64,000 nucleotides of DNA from DAOTXR01 sp034435375 (lineage in GTDB: Bacteria > Chloroflexota > Anaerolineae > Aggregatilineales > UBA3940), in NCBI GenBank assembly GCA_034435375.1, contig DAOTXR010000048.1, forward strand, positions 1-64,000, read 5' to 3'. Made by a program: the position numbers and the translations under genes. A model generated the notes under the pieces. It was not told the DNA's origin. It did no database searches and was given only the letters and a program-made list of their open reading frames with translations. Positions 25,760 to 35,158 of the stretch are shown piece after piece (positions within the stretch are counted from its first letter, which is position 1; each line of letters starts with the position of its first letter).

Positions 25760-26851
25760 CTAGACCTCCTCCAACAGCACTGCCAGGTTCTGATTGAGAA
25801 CCTGCCCATTGTGGACAGCTACGCCGCGCCGCAGCGCCTGGTCTTTGTCAATAGCCGCCTGTGTACCTTCGTTAGCTAACGCCTGGATGAAAGGCCAGGC
25901 TGCATTCAGATAGGCATGGGTCGCGGTGCGAGCGACCACGCTGGTCATGTTGGGCACGCAGTAGTGGATCACATCTTCCTCGATGAAGACCGGATCGGCG
26001 TGGGTGGTTGGGCGGCTAGTCTCGACACATCCCCCCTGGTCAATCGAGATATCCAGGATCACACTGCGTGGGCGCATCGAGCGTACCATCTCACGGGTAA
26101 TGAGAATCGGGGTCTTGGCGCCGGGGATCAGGACTGCGCCCACCAACACACGGGCATGCCTGACGACACGGGCCAGATTAAAATCATATGCCATCATGGT
26201 CACAACCAAACCACCGAAGCGCTCCTCGACCATGCGTAGCCGGTCCAGATCCCTGTCGAGCAGATGGACCCGCGCCCCCAGGCTGAGGAATGTGCGGGCA
26301 GCGTTCACACCTACGACACCTGCACCTAGGATGCACACGTCAACAGGCGGAATGCCTGCTGCGCCACTGATCAACACGCCGCTCCCGCCACTATCATTTT
26401 GCAGCCAACGGGCGGCAATGGTAGGCGTCATACGGCCCGCGATCTCACTCAGTGGGTATAATACTGGCAGCACCCCGTCATCGCGCTGGATGGTCTCATA
26501 TGCGACAGTCGTGATCTTCCGCTCGATCAATCCCCGCACCAACTCCCGCGGACGGGCCATCAAGTGCCAAAAGGCGCAGATCGTCTGACCCTCGCGCAGC
26601 ATATCCATCTCATCGGCCCGCACGCTGCTGACCCGCAGCACCAGGTCTGCACGTTCGTAAACGCCACGTGCGCCGTAGACAATCCGACCTCCGGCACGTT
26701 CGTAATCTGCGTCCGAAAAGCCAGCGCCCTCGCCTGCTCCGGCCTGAACATAGCAGCGGTGGCCGTCTTGTGTGGCTAGACGCACACCTTGCGGCGACAG
26801 ACCCACCCGGTATTCACCGGACTGGGTTTCGACAGGAATTCCGATATCCAT
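25760..26851 (-). CDS. Alanine dehydrogenase/transhydrogenase-like NAD-dependent protein, altered active site
   Basis: A 363-residue protein with the AlaDH/PNT fold. It has an N-terminal GIPVETQSGEYRVGLSP segment, AYETIQ, LSEIAGRM, a Rossmann motif VCILGAGVVGVNAARTF (about residues 175-191), DISIDQGG and a C-terminal THAYLNAAWPF. Where alanine dehydrogenases have the KxKEP motif with the catalytic Lys, this protein reads VLRVSSVRADE, with no Lys. The pyruvate-binding chemistry is therefore probably changed and the substrate is unknown. The longest frame begins at GTG 26872; ATG 26851 with AGGAG upstream is preferred. It is immediately followed by the CoA-transferase. Confidence 0.8.
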   Translation of the reverse strand: MDIGIPVETQSGEYRVGLSPQGVRLATQDGHRCYVQAGAGEGAGFSDADYERAGGRIVYGARGVYERADLVLRVSSVRADEMDMLREGQTICAFWHLMARPRELVRGLIERKITTVAYETIQRDDGVLPVLYPLSEIAGRMTPTIAARWLQNDSGGSGVLISGAAGIPPVDVCILGAGVVGVNAARTFLSLGARVHLLDRDLDRLRMVEERFGGLVVTMMAYDFNLARVVRHARVLVGAVLIPGAKTPILITREMVRSMRPRSVILDISIDQGGCVETSRPTTHADPVFIEEDVIHYCVPNMTSVVARTATHAYLNAAWPFIQALANEGTQAAIDKDQALRRGVAVHNGQVLNQNLAVLLEEV

Positions 26852-26878
26852 GAGTCCATAACTCCTGCCCACAAGGGA

Positions 26879-27334
26879 TTATTGAGCCTGCTCAATCTCA
26901 AGGTGATCATCGACCCGGTAGACTCCCACTGTCGCGGACGCCAACCTCACAGCGGTGGTTTTCTCGTCTGGGTTGGTTACTGTGCCATGCAACGTCACGA
27001 TCCCACCGTAGCTGGTAACGGTGATGGCCGGCGCTATCCCTTTAAGGGCAGGGTCGGCGGCCAAAGCGCGCGCCACAGCACGCTCGATGTCGGCGTCGCT
27101 GTATAGGCGGTCGATGACTTTTTCAACGCCTGGCACAGTGGCAGCGGCGTACAATACTCTCCGCCGTACCATCTCATTGAGCACGACCCCCTTCACCGTT
27201 ACCGCTCCCTTCTCAACGCTGACGGTGAACGGGACACGCGACTCGCGCACAACATTGTCACCTTCGATGGCCTCGATGACACTTTCGTAAATTTCCAGAT
27301 CTGCTTCAGGCTGCTGTAACTCGATTGTTTGCAT
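26879..27334 (-). CDS. Two-BON-domain protein
   Basis: A 151-residue protein with two BON-like alpha/beta modules, about residues 12-75 and 80-148. Each has the pattern of a helix, a VxVxxGxVTLxGxV strand pair and a conserved Val-containing helix (GAVTVKGVVLNE and GGIVTLHGTVTNPDE). BON domains bind phospholipid or act in osmotic and envelope proteins. There is no signal peptide or TM segment, so this copy looks cytosolic. AAGGAAG precedes ATG. It may start the operon with the two downstream genes, 27 bases apart. Confidence 0.82.
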   Translation of the reverse strand: MQTIELQQPEADLEIYESVIEAIEGDNVVRESRVPFTVSVEKGAVTVKGVVLNEMVRRRVLYAAATVPGVEKVIDRLYSDADIERAVARALAADPALKGIAPAITVTSYGGIVTLHGTVTNPDEKTTAVRLASATVGVYRVDDHLEIEQAQ

Positions 27335-27444
27335 GGTGGTCTTCCTTGCAGGTTACTCCCTGGCAATCAATCATGCCACAAGCTCATGAGAAGTGTCAAT
27401 GAAAAACACCAGATCTGCATGTGACAATTGTCACCAATGCCGGC

Positions 27445-29760
27445 TCAGAGGTCAAAGAAGGTTTGCAGGTTGGCTCGGCGGAAATATTGACGATAAGCTG
27501 ACGATTCCTCCAACAAGGCATGGATCGCATCTTGCAGCGGGTCGGGGTCCTGCAAATCGGGGATGCCGCCGACAGTCAGGTGGGCTCGGTCGCCATCGAT
27601 CCATTGTAGACTGATCTGCCCCTTGGCCACCAGCCAGTCCAATCCATAGCGAATCGCGATCTCACGCTGGGCAATTGCCGCAGCCAATCTGAGCACCGAG
27701 ACCTCGCCACCGTAAACGCGCAGAGCATACTTGACTAGCCCAGCCAGCCGTCTCAGAAAAGCGCGTGGCGTATCTGCGGGAATGTGATGAGCAATGACAT
27801 AGAACTTGCGTGCGCCCGTCAGTTCCAACATCTGCCCCAGTTCCTGTGGTCCTGGGGGTGCAGTCCAGATCGCCAGAACTTGGCAACGCTGTGCCGTAAA
27901 GCGGCTGATGACACGTTCAGGCTCGAACGGCAATTCATCCGGCTTGATGGCCTCAGCCCACACGCAATACCTATCGGCAGGGAGCTTGGACAGAGGAGCT
28001 GGCTCGGCTCGCAGATCGACGATCTCGTAACGTGGCTCGACTTCGATCGCCACGCCTGGCGTTGGGCGGCTGCTGACCCACTCGATCTGCAACGAGCGAT
28101 GGCCCTTGTAATCATTGATGCGTGGAATGTACAGCAGGTCAAAAACCGTGCTCGGCAGTGCATGTTCAGCGCCACGCCACCATGTGACAGTTTGGCTAAC
28201 TCCACGATCATCCTCGATCGTCACGCGACGATGCTTACGGTCCATCCCAAACAGCGTGTCGGCGACGATTCGCAGGCGCTTCGTCATCAGATGGACAGGC
28301 GGATTGCCTTCGCCGAATGGCGCAAGCCGATTCAGTTCATCCGCGAGGCTCATCGAGAGATCATCCAGCCTGACCTCGGCGTCAACGTGCAAACCGGTGG
28401 TCACGCTGCGATCCCAAATCTCACGTACTGTGTTTGACAGCCGACGCCGAAACTGGGGGACAAGATCGGCGGACAGAGCTAGCCCTGCTGCGCCGGGGTG
28501 CCCACCGTGCGTAATGAGCAGGTCGGCATTCATAGCAATCGCTGCGCCAATGTCTACACCTGGCACCGAGCGGGCTGACCCACGAACGATCTCGCCAGGC
28601 GGACCGGCCAGCAGTACAACTGGTCGGCGATACTGCTCAACCAACCGGGCAGCAACAATGCCGATCACGCCAGGATGCCAGCGCTCCCCGACTAGCACCA
28701 GCGCCTCGAAATTCAGCAGCGACGAGTCACGCGCAATCTGCTGCTGGGCAGCGGCGTAAATCTGGTCTTCGATCTGCTTTCGTTTGTCATTCAGCATCTC
28801 AAGCTGAGCTGCGATCTGCGCGGCCAACGTGCGGTCGTGTGTCGTCAGCATCTCGACAGCCAAACGCGCCTCGTCCAGACGGCCCAACGCATTGAGGCGC
28901 GGTCCTACTTGATAGCCAATCGTATCAGCCGACAGATTGGAAGGATCCACCTGAGCAGCTCGCATCAATTCCTGCAGGCCCACGCGATTGGGATAACGCA
29001 ATACGTCAATGCCAAGCTGAAGCAGGTGACGTGTGTCGCGGCGCTGTGTGGCTACATCTGCCACAATGCCCAGGGCTACCAGATCAAGCAGCCGACGCTC
29101 ATCGCCAGCATGCCCAGCCAGCTCGTATAGTCGCTGGACGAGCTTGAATGCCACCCCTACCCCCGGAAGATCGTGCAGAGGATGGTCGAGGGGCAACCGT
29201 TGTGGGTTGACAACAGCCAAAGCCTCGGGCAGTATGGGCGGCAGGGCATGATGGTCGGTGATCAACACCGCGACTCCCGCAGTGTGCGCCAGTTCAACCG
29301 CGTCGTGTGCAGTGATGCCTGTGTCACATGTCAGAACCACCCGGACTCCCTGGTCGATGTAGCTGCGCAGCACCTCAGAGTGTACGCCATGCCCATGCTT
29401 CAGACGATGGGGGATATGATAGTCCACATCCGCGCCCAGGACGCGCAGCGCATCTACCAGCAGCGAGGTGGAGGTCTGGCCGTCTACATCAAAGTCACCC
29501 CATACCAGAATGCGTTCACCGAGTTGGATGGCCTCGATCAGTCGTCTAGCGGCAACATCAACATCCGGGATGGCGGTGGAGGGGGCAGGAACATAGCGCC
29601 GTGGATCGAGGAAAGCCAGCGCCTCGTCAGCGTCAGTGATGCCACGTCGCGCCAGGATTTCGGCCACCAGGGGGTGGCCTCCCACAGCATCACGCAGCTC
29701 CTGACTGACGATCACATCTTGGGGAAACAGCCACTCCACAGATCCGCTCCACTGCTCCAC
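27445..29760 (-). CDS. recJ: Single-stranded-DNA exonuclease RecJ
   Basis: A 771-residue 5'-3' ssDNA exonuclease of the DHH superfamily, acting in recombination and mismatch repair. The DHH core has GDFDVDGQTSTSLL (motif I), LTCDTGITAHDA, VLITDHHALPP and VNPQR. The DHHA1 part has THGGHPGAAGLAL. An OB-fold and a RecJ C-terminal region follow; the last ~200 residues are less conserved. The start is uncertain: GTG 29760 is the longest. GTG 29739, with GGAG 7 bases upstream, is an alternative that removes 7 residues. Confidence 0.93.
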   Translation of the reverse strand: MEQWSGSVEWLFPQDVIVSQELRDAVGGHPLVAEILARRGITDADEALAFLDPRRYVPAPSTAIPDVDVAARRLIEAIQLGERILVWGDFDVDGQTSTSLLVDALRVLGADVDYHIPHRLKHGHGVHSEVLRSYIDQGVRVVLTCDTGITAHDAVELAHTAGVAVLITDHHALPPILPEALAVVNPQRLPLDHPLHDLPGVGVAFKLVQRLYELAGHAGDERRLLDLVALGIVADVATQRRDTRHLLQLGIDVLRYPNRVGLQELMRAAQVDPSNLSADTIGYQVGPRLNALGRLDEARLAVEMLTTHDRTLAAQIAAQLEMLNDKRKQIEDQIYAAAQQQIARDSSLLNFEALVLVGERWHPGVIGIVAARLVEQYRRPVVLLAGPPGEIVRGSARSVPGVDIGAAIAMNADLLITHGGHPGAAGLALSADLVPQFRRRLSNTVREIWDRSVTTGLHVDAEVRLDDLSMSLADELNRLAPFGEGNPPVHLMTKRLRIVADTLFGMDRKHRRVTIEDDRGVSQTVTWWRGAEHALPSTVFDLLYIPRINDYKGHRSLQIEWVSSRPTPGVAIEVEPRYEIVDLRAEPAPLSKLPADRYCVWAEAIKPDELPFEPERVISRFTAQRCQVLAIWTAPPGPQELGQMLELTGARKFYVIAHHIPADTPRAFLRRLAGLVKYALRVYGGEVSVLRLAAAIAQREIAIRYGLDWLVAKGQISLQWIDGDRAHLTVGGIPDLQDPDPLQDAIHALLEESSAYRQYFRRANLQTFFDL

Positions 29761-29979
29761 TAGAGAAATGCGATAGATTAGCTATACTTATTAAGGTGTT
29801 GAAGAGGTTGCACTGTAGTCCATCAAGTATACCCACCACACGAATCTCACCAAATCCCACAAAGGACTCGCGTTGGGGATGCTTGTGGACGGGCGCACTG
29901 CACTTAAAATCGGGTCGCTAACCATACGCTCCGATCGTATCCTTGTATCTTCACCAGAAAGTTAAGTATACGAGGGAAA

Positions 29980-32697
29980 ATGAGCATAAACCACCATCCT
30001 GATGATCCCTTTGGCTCCCGCGCGGTGATCGAGACTTCAGGGGGGCCAGTGGTCCTATACCGGCTGGACCGCCTTGAGATGCAAGGTGTGGGGCAGGTTT
30101 CGCGCCTGCCTTACTCAATCAAGATTTTGTTGGAGGCCGCCCTCCGTCAGCTTGACGATTTCGAGATCACACACGACGATGTGGTCCACTTGGCGCAGTG
30201 GCCTGGTCCTGCCCAGCAAGAAATACCCTTTAAGCCTGCGCGTGTCATCTTGCAGGACTTCACGGGTGTGCCTGCCTTAGTTGACCTGGCCGCCCTGCGC
30301 TCAGCACTGGGGCGATTGGGCGGTGACCCAGTTCGTATCAACCCAACCGTGCCGGTGGACTTGGTGATCGATCACTCGGTGCAGGTAGATCAGTATGGAT
30401 CGGCCATTGCTCTAATGTACAACGCCGAACGTGAGTTTGAACGCAACCGGGAGCGCTACGAATTCTTGAGGTGGGGTAAAGACGCCTTTGATAACTTCCG
30501 CGTCGTACCGCCGGCCACCGGTATTGTCCACCAAGTTAACCTAGAGTATCTGGCGAGCGTCGTTCAGACCAGATCGACCGAAGGTAAGGTCTTGGCCTAC
30601 CCTGATACGCTAGTCGGTACCGACTCGCATACCACGATGATCAACGGATTAGGCGTTGTCGGCTGGGGCGTCGGGGGCATCGAGGCGGAGGCCGTGATGC
30701 TCGGCCAACCCATTGCCATGCTGATGCCAGAGGTAATCGGCTTCAGGCTGACGGGTCAGCTCTGCGAGGGTGCGACGGCCACCGATCTAGTACTGACCGT
30801 AACCCAGATGCTGCGCCAGAAGGGCGTCGTGGATAAGTTCGTCGAGTTCTATGGCCCTGGCCTGAGCTGCCTGACCCTGCCCGACCGGGCGACTATTGCC
30901 AACATGTCACCGGAGTACGGGGCGACAATGGGCTTCTTCCCGGTTGATGCCGAGACGCTAAGCTACTTGCGCAGCACAGGCCGCAGCCCGGAACTAGTCG
31001 ACTTAGTCGAGCGCTACTGCAAAGAGCAGGGTCTCTTCCGTACTGACGAGACGCCTGCTCCCCTGTTCACCGATACGCTGGAGCTAGACCTGAGCACCAT
31101 TGAGCCGAGCGTGGCTGGACCGAAACGCCCTCAGGATCGCATCCCGCTGCGCGATGCCAAGCAGGCTTACCACGTCGCGCTGTCTGGCATTCCTGACCGC
31201 AACCGGAGTGGGCGTCGCATGGAGATCGAGGTTGATGGCAGACCAGTCGAGATTGGTGATGGCGCGGTGGTGATCGCGGCCATCACAAGCTGCACCAACA
31301 CCTCGAATCCATCGGTGATGGTCGGCGCTGGACTACTTGCCCGCAAGGCGGTTGAGAAAGGGTTGAGCGTACCGCCTTACGTCAAGACCAGCTTGGCCCC
31401 TGGTTCGAAGGTCGTGACTCGCTACCTGGCTGGCGCTGGATTGCTGCCTTATTTGGAGGCGCTCCGCTACCATGTCGTCGGCTATGGCTGCACAACATGT
31501 ATTGGCAACAGTGGCCCGCTTCCACCAGAGGTGGAGGGAGCTGTTAAGGCCAATAACTTGGCGGTGGCGGCTGTGCTGAGCGGCAACCGCAACTTTGAAG
31601 GGCGCATCCACCCGCTAGTCCGCCTGAACTACCTGGCCTCGCCACCACTGGTGATCGCCTATGCACTGGCTGGGACGGTTGACATCGACTTCGAGCATGA
31701 ACCGCTCGGTTACACGGCAGGCGGTGAGCCGATCTACCTGCGAGATATCTGGCCTACCCAGGGTGAGATCACAGAGACCATGAAGAACTCGCTTAAGCCA
31801 GAACTCTTCCAGGCTGAGTATGCCAACGTGTTCGATGGCGACGCGACCTGGAAAGCTATTGCCGCGCCGCGGGGTGAGTTGTATGCCTGGGATCCGGCCT
31901 CGACTTACATTCAGGAGCCGCCATTTTTTGTCAACCTGACGCCGGAGGCGCCACCACTCCATGCGATTCGAAACGCGCGAGTGCTGGCCCTGCTGGGTGA
32001 TTCCGTCACCACGGACCACATCTCGCCTGCCGGCTCGATCCCGGCAGACAGCCCTGCTGGTCGCTATCTGATTGCACACGGCGTGGAACGGCGCGACTTC
32101 AATTCATACGGCTCACGGCGCGGCAATCACGAAGTCATGATGCGCGGCACTTTTGCCAACATCCGGCTGCGCAACCAGCTTGTGCCCGGTACCGAAGGTG
32201 GCATGACGGTCTACCTGCCTGCGGGCGCGTCGGCGTACGCAGATGGCCAGGTGATGAGCATCTATGATGCTGCTATGCGCTACAAGGATGAGGGCACACC
32301 GCTCATCATCATTGCGGGAAAGGAGTATGGGACCGGCAGCTCACGTGACTGGGCTGCCAAGGGCACGAGCCTGTTGGGTGTTCGGGCAGTGCTGGCCGAG
32401 AGCTACGAGCGCATTCACCGCAGCAACCTGATTGGCATGGGGGTGCTACCCCTGCAATTCAAGGCGGGCCAGAGTGCTCTGACACTCGGCCTGACAGGGT
32501 TTGAGCTTTTCGACATTGAGGGCCTGAACGATGATCTCCAGCCCCGGCAGGAAGTTGTGGTGCAGGTACGGCACGCCGACGGATCTAAGACCGCCTTCCC
32601 GGTGATCGCCCGCCTCGATTCGCCCGTAGAAGTGAAGTACTATCGCAATGGTGGCATTCTTCACACTGTGCTGCGTGACATGTTGCAGGGATCGTAG
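29980..32697 (+). CDS. acnA: Aconitate hydratase
   Basis: A 905-residue monomeric AcnA/IRP-type aconitase that isomerises citrate to isocitrate. The [4Fe-4S] ligands are Cys in SCTNTSNP (about residue 437) and the pair in GYGCTTCIGNSGP (about 503 and 506). The swivel domain has the expected GTGSSRDWAAKG, FNSYGSRRGNHEVMMRG and YERIHRSNLIGMGVLPL. GAGGG lies 4 bases before ATG. The 219-bp upstream region contains three ATACG half-sites, two of them inverted (29924-29928, 29936-29940). It forms a TCA set with icd and the sdh operons in this window. Confidence 0.97.
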   Translation: MSINHHPDDPFGSRAVIETSGGPVVLYRLDRLEMQGVGQVSRLPYSIKILLEAALRQLDDFEITHDDVVHLAQWPGPAQQEIPFKPARVILQDFTGVPALVDLAALRSALGRLGGDPVRINPTVPVDLVIDHSVQVDQYGSAIALMYNAEREFERNRERYEFLRWGKDAFDNFRVVPPATGIVHQVNLEYLASVVQTRSTEGKVLAYPDTLVGTDSHTTMINGLGVVGWGVGGIEAEAVMLGQPIAMLMPEVIGFRLTGQLCEGATATDLVLTVTQMLRQKGVVDKFVEFYGPGLSCLTLPDRATIANMSPEYGATMGFFPVDAETLSYLRSTGRSPELVDLVERYCKEQGLFRTDETPAPLFTDTLELDLSTIEPSVAGPKRPQDRIPLRDAKQAYHVALSGIPDRNRSGRRMEIEVDGRPVEIGDGAVVIAAITSCTNTSNPSVMVGAGLLARKAVEKGLSVPPYVKTSLAPGSKVVTRYLAGAGLLPYLEALRYHVVGYGCTTCIGNSGPLPPEVEGAVKANNLAVAAVLSGNRNFEGRIHPLVRLNYLASPPLVIAYALAGTVDIDFEHEPLGYTAGGEPIYLRDIWPTQGEITETMKNSLKPELFQAEYANVFDGDATWKAIAAPRGELYAWDPASTYIQEPPFFVNLTPEAPPLHAIRNARVLALLGDSVTTDHISPAGSIPADSPAGRYLIAHGVERRDFNSYGSRRGNHEVMMRGTFANIRLRNQLVPGTEGGMTVYLPAGASAYADGQVMSIYDAAMRYKDEGTPLIIIAGKEYGTGSSRDWAAKGTSLLGVRAVLAESYERIHRSNLIGMGVLPLQFKAGQSALTLGLTGFELFDIEGLNDDLQPRQEVVVQVRHADGSKTAFPVIARLDSPVEVKYYRNGGILHTVLRDMLQGS

Positions 32698-32814
32698 GGC
32701 TTGCAAGGAAGCCTCTCCACAACCACTCTGGGGAAGGCATCAACGCACATCGTCTCGCTGCCTCGATTGCACATGTGGCGGCATTGGCCCATAATGCTGA
32801 GAAAAGAGGCAGGT

Positions 32815-33744
32815 ATGCAACGGCCTACGCGACTCACAACTCTGCCGGCAGCGACGATCACAATAGCCCTTATGTTAGCGGCCCTGGCATGCAATGCTGG
32901 GGCCAACAGGCCTGATGTGGCAGCTACTGTGCAGGCCGTCTATCTGACCATCACTGCCCAGGCAGCTACAGCAGGCGTGCCAGTCACAGATACACCTGTT
33001 GGCAGCCCATCACAGGCCACAACGACATCCACCCCGATCCAGACCTACACTCCTACTGCCTCGCCTACACCGCCTGATAGTCGCTCCAGCAATGGGCCAG
33101 ATATCGCCATCGTGCGCTGCACGGGTGGCATTACCGTGGACGGCGACAGCGCTGACTGGGCTATGCTGTCCGATGTATGGCCCTTCGTATTGACGACGAG
33201 CACCTATGGCGCTGAGCAGTGGTCAGGTACAAGCGATCTCTCCGGGCAGGCACGCCTGTGCTGGACTGACAACGCGCTCTACCTATTTGTCGAAGTGACC
33301 GATGACGCACACGTCCAGACGCAAACCGGCAGCAATGCCTGGAAAGGTGACGAGGTTGAGTTGGTCTTCGATGGCGACCTGCGTGGAGACTTCTACGAGA
33401 AGCGCTGGAACAACGACGATACGCAGCTTGGCCTCTCTCCGGGCGATTTCAGCGATTTGCCTCCGGCAGCGGTGCGGTACTTCCCCTCGATCCAGGGCAT
33501 GGATGATGTGCAGCTAGCCGCACGGAGGCCCATTGCCGTAGGGGGAAACTACACCCTGGAAGCAGCAATCGCGTGGGACGTGCTGGGCGTCATGCCGCAA
33601 TCGGAGGGACATTACGGTTTGTGTCTGGCTCTCAGTGATAATGACCAGGTGGGTCAAGCCAGCCAGGATACCATGGTGAGCCACTGCACGCGGCTGCTTG
33701 TCTCGGATCCTACGACATGGGCCACAGTGCAGTTGATGCCATAG
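32815..33744 (+). CDS. Lipoprotein with CBM9-like sugar-binding domain
   Basis: The protein has 309 residues. Its N-terminal signal ends at about Cys26 (LAALAC), followed by a Thr/Pro/Ser-rich spacer to about residue 95. A C-terminal beta-sandwich follows, of the kind annotated as carbohydrate-binding module family 9 or cellulose-binding-like (GITVDGDSADWAML, ALYLFVEVTDD, WKGDEVELVFDGD, YTLEAAIAWDVLGV). There is no catalytic domain. The frame could start at TTG 32701, but ATG 32815 has AGAGG upstream and gives the signal peptide. Its stop is 1 base from that of the convergent lipoprotein gene. Confidence 0.75.
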   Translation: MQRPTRLTTLPAATITIALMLAALACNAGANRPDVAATVQAVYLTITAQAATAGVPVTDTPVGSPSQATTTSTPIQTYTPTASPTPPDSRSSNGPDIAIVRCTGGITVDGDSADWAMLSDVWPFVLTTSTYGAEQWSGTSDLSGQARLCWTDNALYLFVEVTDDAHVQTQTGSNAWKGDEVELVFDGDLRGDFYEKRWNNDDTQLGLSPGDFSDLPPAAVRYFPSIQGMDDVQLAARRPIAVGGNYTLEAAIAWDVLGVMPQSEGHYGLCLALSDNDQVGQASQDTMVSHCTRLLVSDPTTWATVQLMP

Positions 33745-33745
33745 C

Positions 33746-35119
33746 CTACTTGAATACCAGCAGGTAACGCCCGCGTGTCAGCCAGGGCGTGCCAGTATAC
33801 ATGTATGTCAACCCGTCTACGATCAGCAGGTCAGCGTGGCCAATCCCCCAGTTGTCGACCACATTGCTCAGCACCGGGTTGCCAGCGAACTTCTCCCACG
33901 GGGCGTCGATTTCTTGGCTGCGGGCAAACGCTAGTGCGAACTGGTTATCACGCCCGACGGCATGTGAGTTAGGCCCGCGAATGCCCTCGTAGGTCATGTA
34001 ATAATAACCATTGTCAAACACCACATCCGCTGAGGTCACGAAACGGAAATCGTAGTAGGGGTTGGCATCCATGCCCTGCGCGTCGATCGGCCCATATTCG
34101 GCTGCCCCGCTGAGGATGGGATTGGATTGGCACGCCGTGAAGGTCTTCAAATCGTTCAGATCGGACCAGAAGCACCCCATGTGGCCAGGGTTCTGCCCCA
34201 GCCCGACGAATACGTACAGCCTCCCCTCGGAGATGAATAGACCTGGTGGTCCACCTGCCATGCAGTCCTGATCGGGTGTCCAGAAGGGATGTGCTCCCAC
34301 TAGGCGTGTGTCATCGCAGCCACGATCCCAGCCAAACCACATGCCAGTACCTGGCACCTGCCAGGGCTGCGCCCACACGATGCCATCCATTGACCAAGTG
34401 AGCCAGGCTGCAGCCCCGTGTTCGTAGACCATGAGAAAGCTACGGTCCGGTGCACGGATCACACGTGGGTATTGCTGCTGCCAGGTCTGGTCGTCGTTGT
34501 CACAGGGACAGCTATTACAGGGAAACAGGCACTGCGGCCTGTCGAGCGTGAAGTGTTGGCCACCGTCCGTGCTGACCCATAACGTCACGCAGCCGGGGTA
34601 TTGGACTTCGCCGCCGCACGAGTCGTGGATGCCGGCTGAGTGTGTGCTGGCGTGTAGATACGACCAGTACACGTTGCCGCCCATGTGGAGCGTATCTGAT
34701 TCGCCCATCGGCAACCCAGTATCGGCGATGTTCAATATCCACTGCGCCTTGCCTGACCAGAGGTCCGACAAGGTGGCAGGATCGCCTGGTGCAGGGGTCG
34801 GAGTCAGCGTGTTGGTCGGTGTGAAGGTGGGAGTTGGCGTGAAGGTGGGCAAAGGGGTATCGGTGGGTGTTGAGGTTAACGTTGGCGTCGAGGTCAATGT
34901 GGCGGTCTCAGTGAGTGTAGCTGATGGGGTGATGGTTGGCTCGACTGCCCTGGTAGGTAGCTGTGTGGCCGTGAGTGGGATGTGAGTTGGGAGAGGTGGC
35001 GGGAGCGGGCTGGGGGTAAGTGAGATCGACGCCACAGATATAGGATTAACACCGCATGCGATGGCAAACCATGCAACAATGAGTAGGCTGATGGCAGAGC
35101 GACGTAGGCAGTGACGCAA
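33746..35119 (-). CDS. Lipoprotein with propeller-like domain, paralogue A
   Basis: The protein has 457 residues. The lipoprotein signal ends at Cys22 (WFAIAC), then a ~85-residue Thr/Pro spacer, then a ~340-residue domain shared with the next upstream gene. The domain has repeated aromatic beta-strand signatures (VYWSYLHAST, MVYEHGAAAWLTWS, YYYMTYEGIRG, TYMYTGTPW) as in five-bladed GH43/GH117-like propellers. It also has many Cys (CNSCPC) beside an Asp/Asn cluster, suggesting disulphides or bound metal. The fold assignment is inference and the function is unknown. The start is TTG, supported by AGGAG 8 bases upstream. Confidence 0.65.
   Translation of the reverse strand: MRHCLRRSAISLLIVAWFAIACGVNPISVASISLTPSPLPPPLPTHIPLTATQLPTRAVEPTITPSATLTETATLTSTPTLTSTPTDTPLPTFTPTPTFTPTNTLTPTPAPGDPATLSDLWSGKAQWILNIADTGLPMGESDTLHMGGNVYWSYLHASTHSAGIHDSCGGEVQYPGCVTLWVSTDGGQHFTLDRPQCLFPCNSCPCDNDDQTWQQQYPRVIRAPDRSFLMVYEHGAAAWLTWSMDGIVWAQPWQVPGTGMWFGWDRGCDDTRLVGAHPFWTPDQDCMAGGPPGLFISEGRLYVFVGLGQNPGHMGCFWSDLNDLKTFTACQSNPILSGAAEYGPIDAQGMDANPYYDFRFVTSADVVFDNGYYYMTYEGIRGPNSHAVGRDNQFALAFARSQEIDAPWEKFAGNPVLSNVVDNWGIGHADLLIVDGLTYMYTGTPWLTRGRYLLVFK
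34800..34930 (-). repeat. Degenerate short repeats coding a Thr/Pro spacer
   Basis: On the plus strand a GT-rich, roughly 6-base periodic stretch (variants of GTGGGAGTTGGCGT) encodes the (T-x-T-P)n spacer of the lipoprotein on the minus strand. It is a slippage-prone low-complexity tract, not a CRISPR array. Confidence 0.6.
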
Positions 35120-35158
35120 AGGTGGTTCTCCTGGGAAGAGGGGATGTAGCGCTGGTGC

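Noticed and set aside
29943..29972. TTGTAT-18-TATACG as promoter of acnA
   Set aside because: It would place the transcription start at the ATG, although a Shine-Dalgarno (GAGGG) exists 4 bases upstream of it, so the real promoter probably lies further upstream.
34800..34930. Repetitive tract that could suggest a CRISPR or regulatory repeat array
   Set aside because: The repeats are short, degenerate and in frame with a Thr/Pro spacer of a lipoprotein; there are no conserved repeats with unique spacers.
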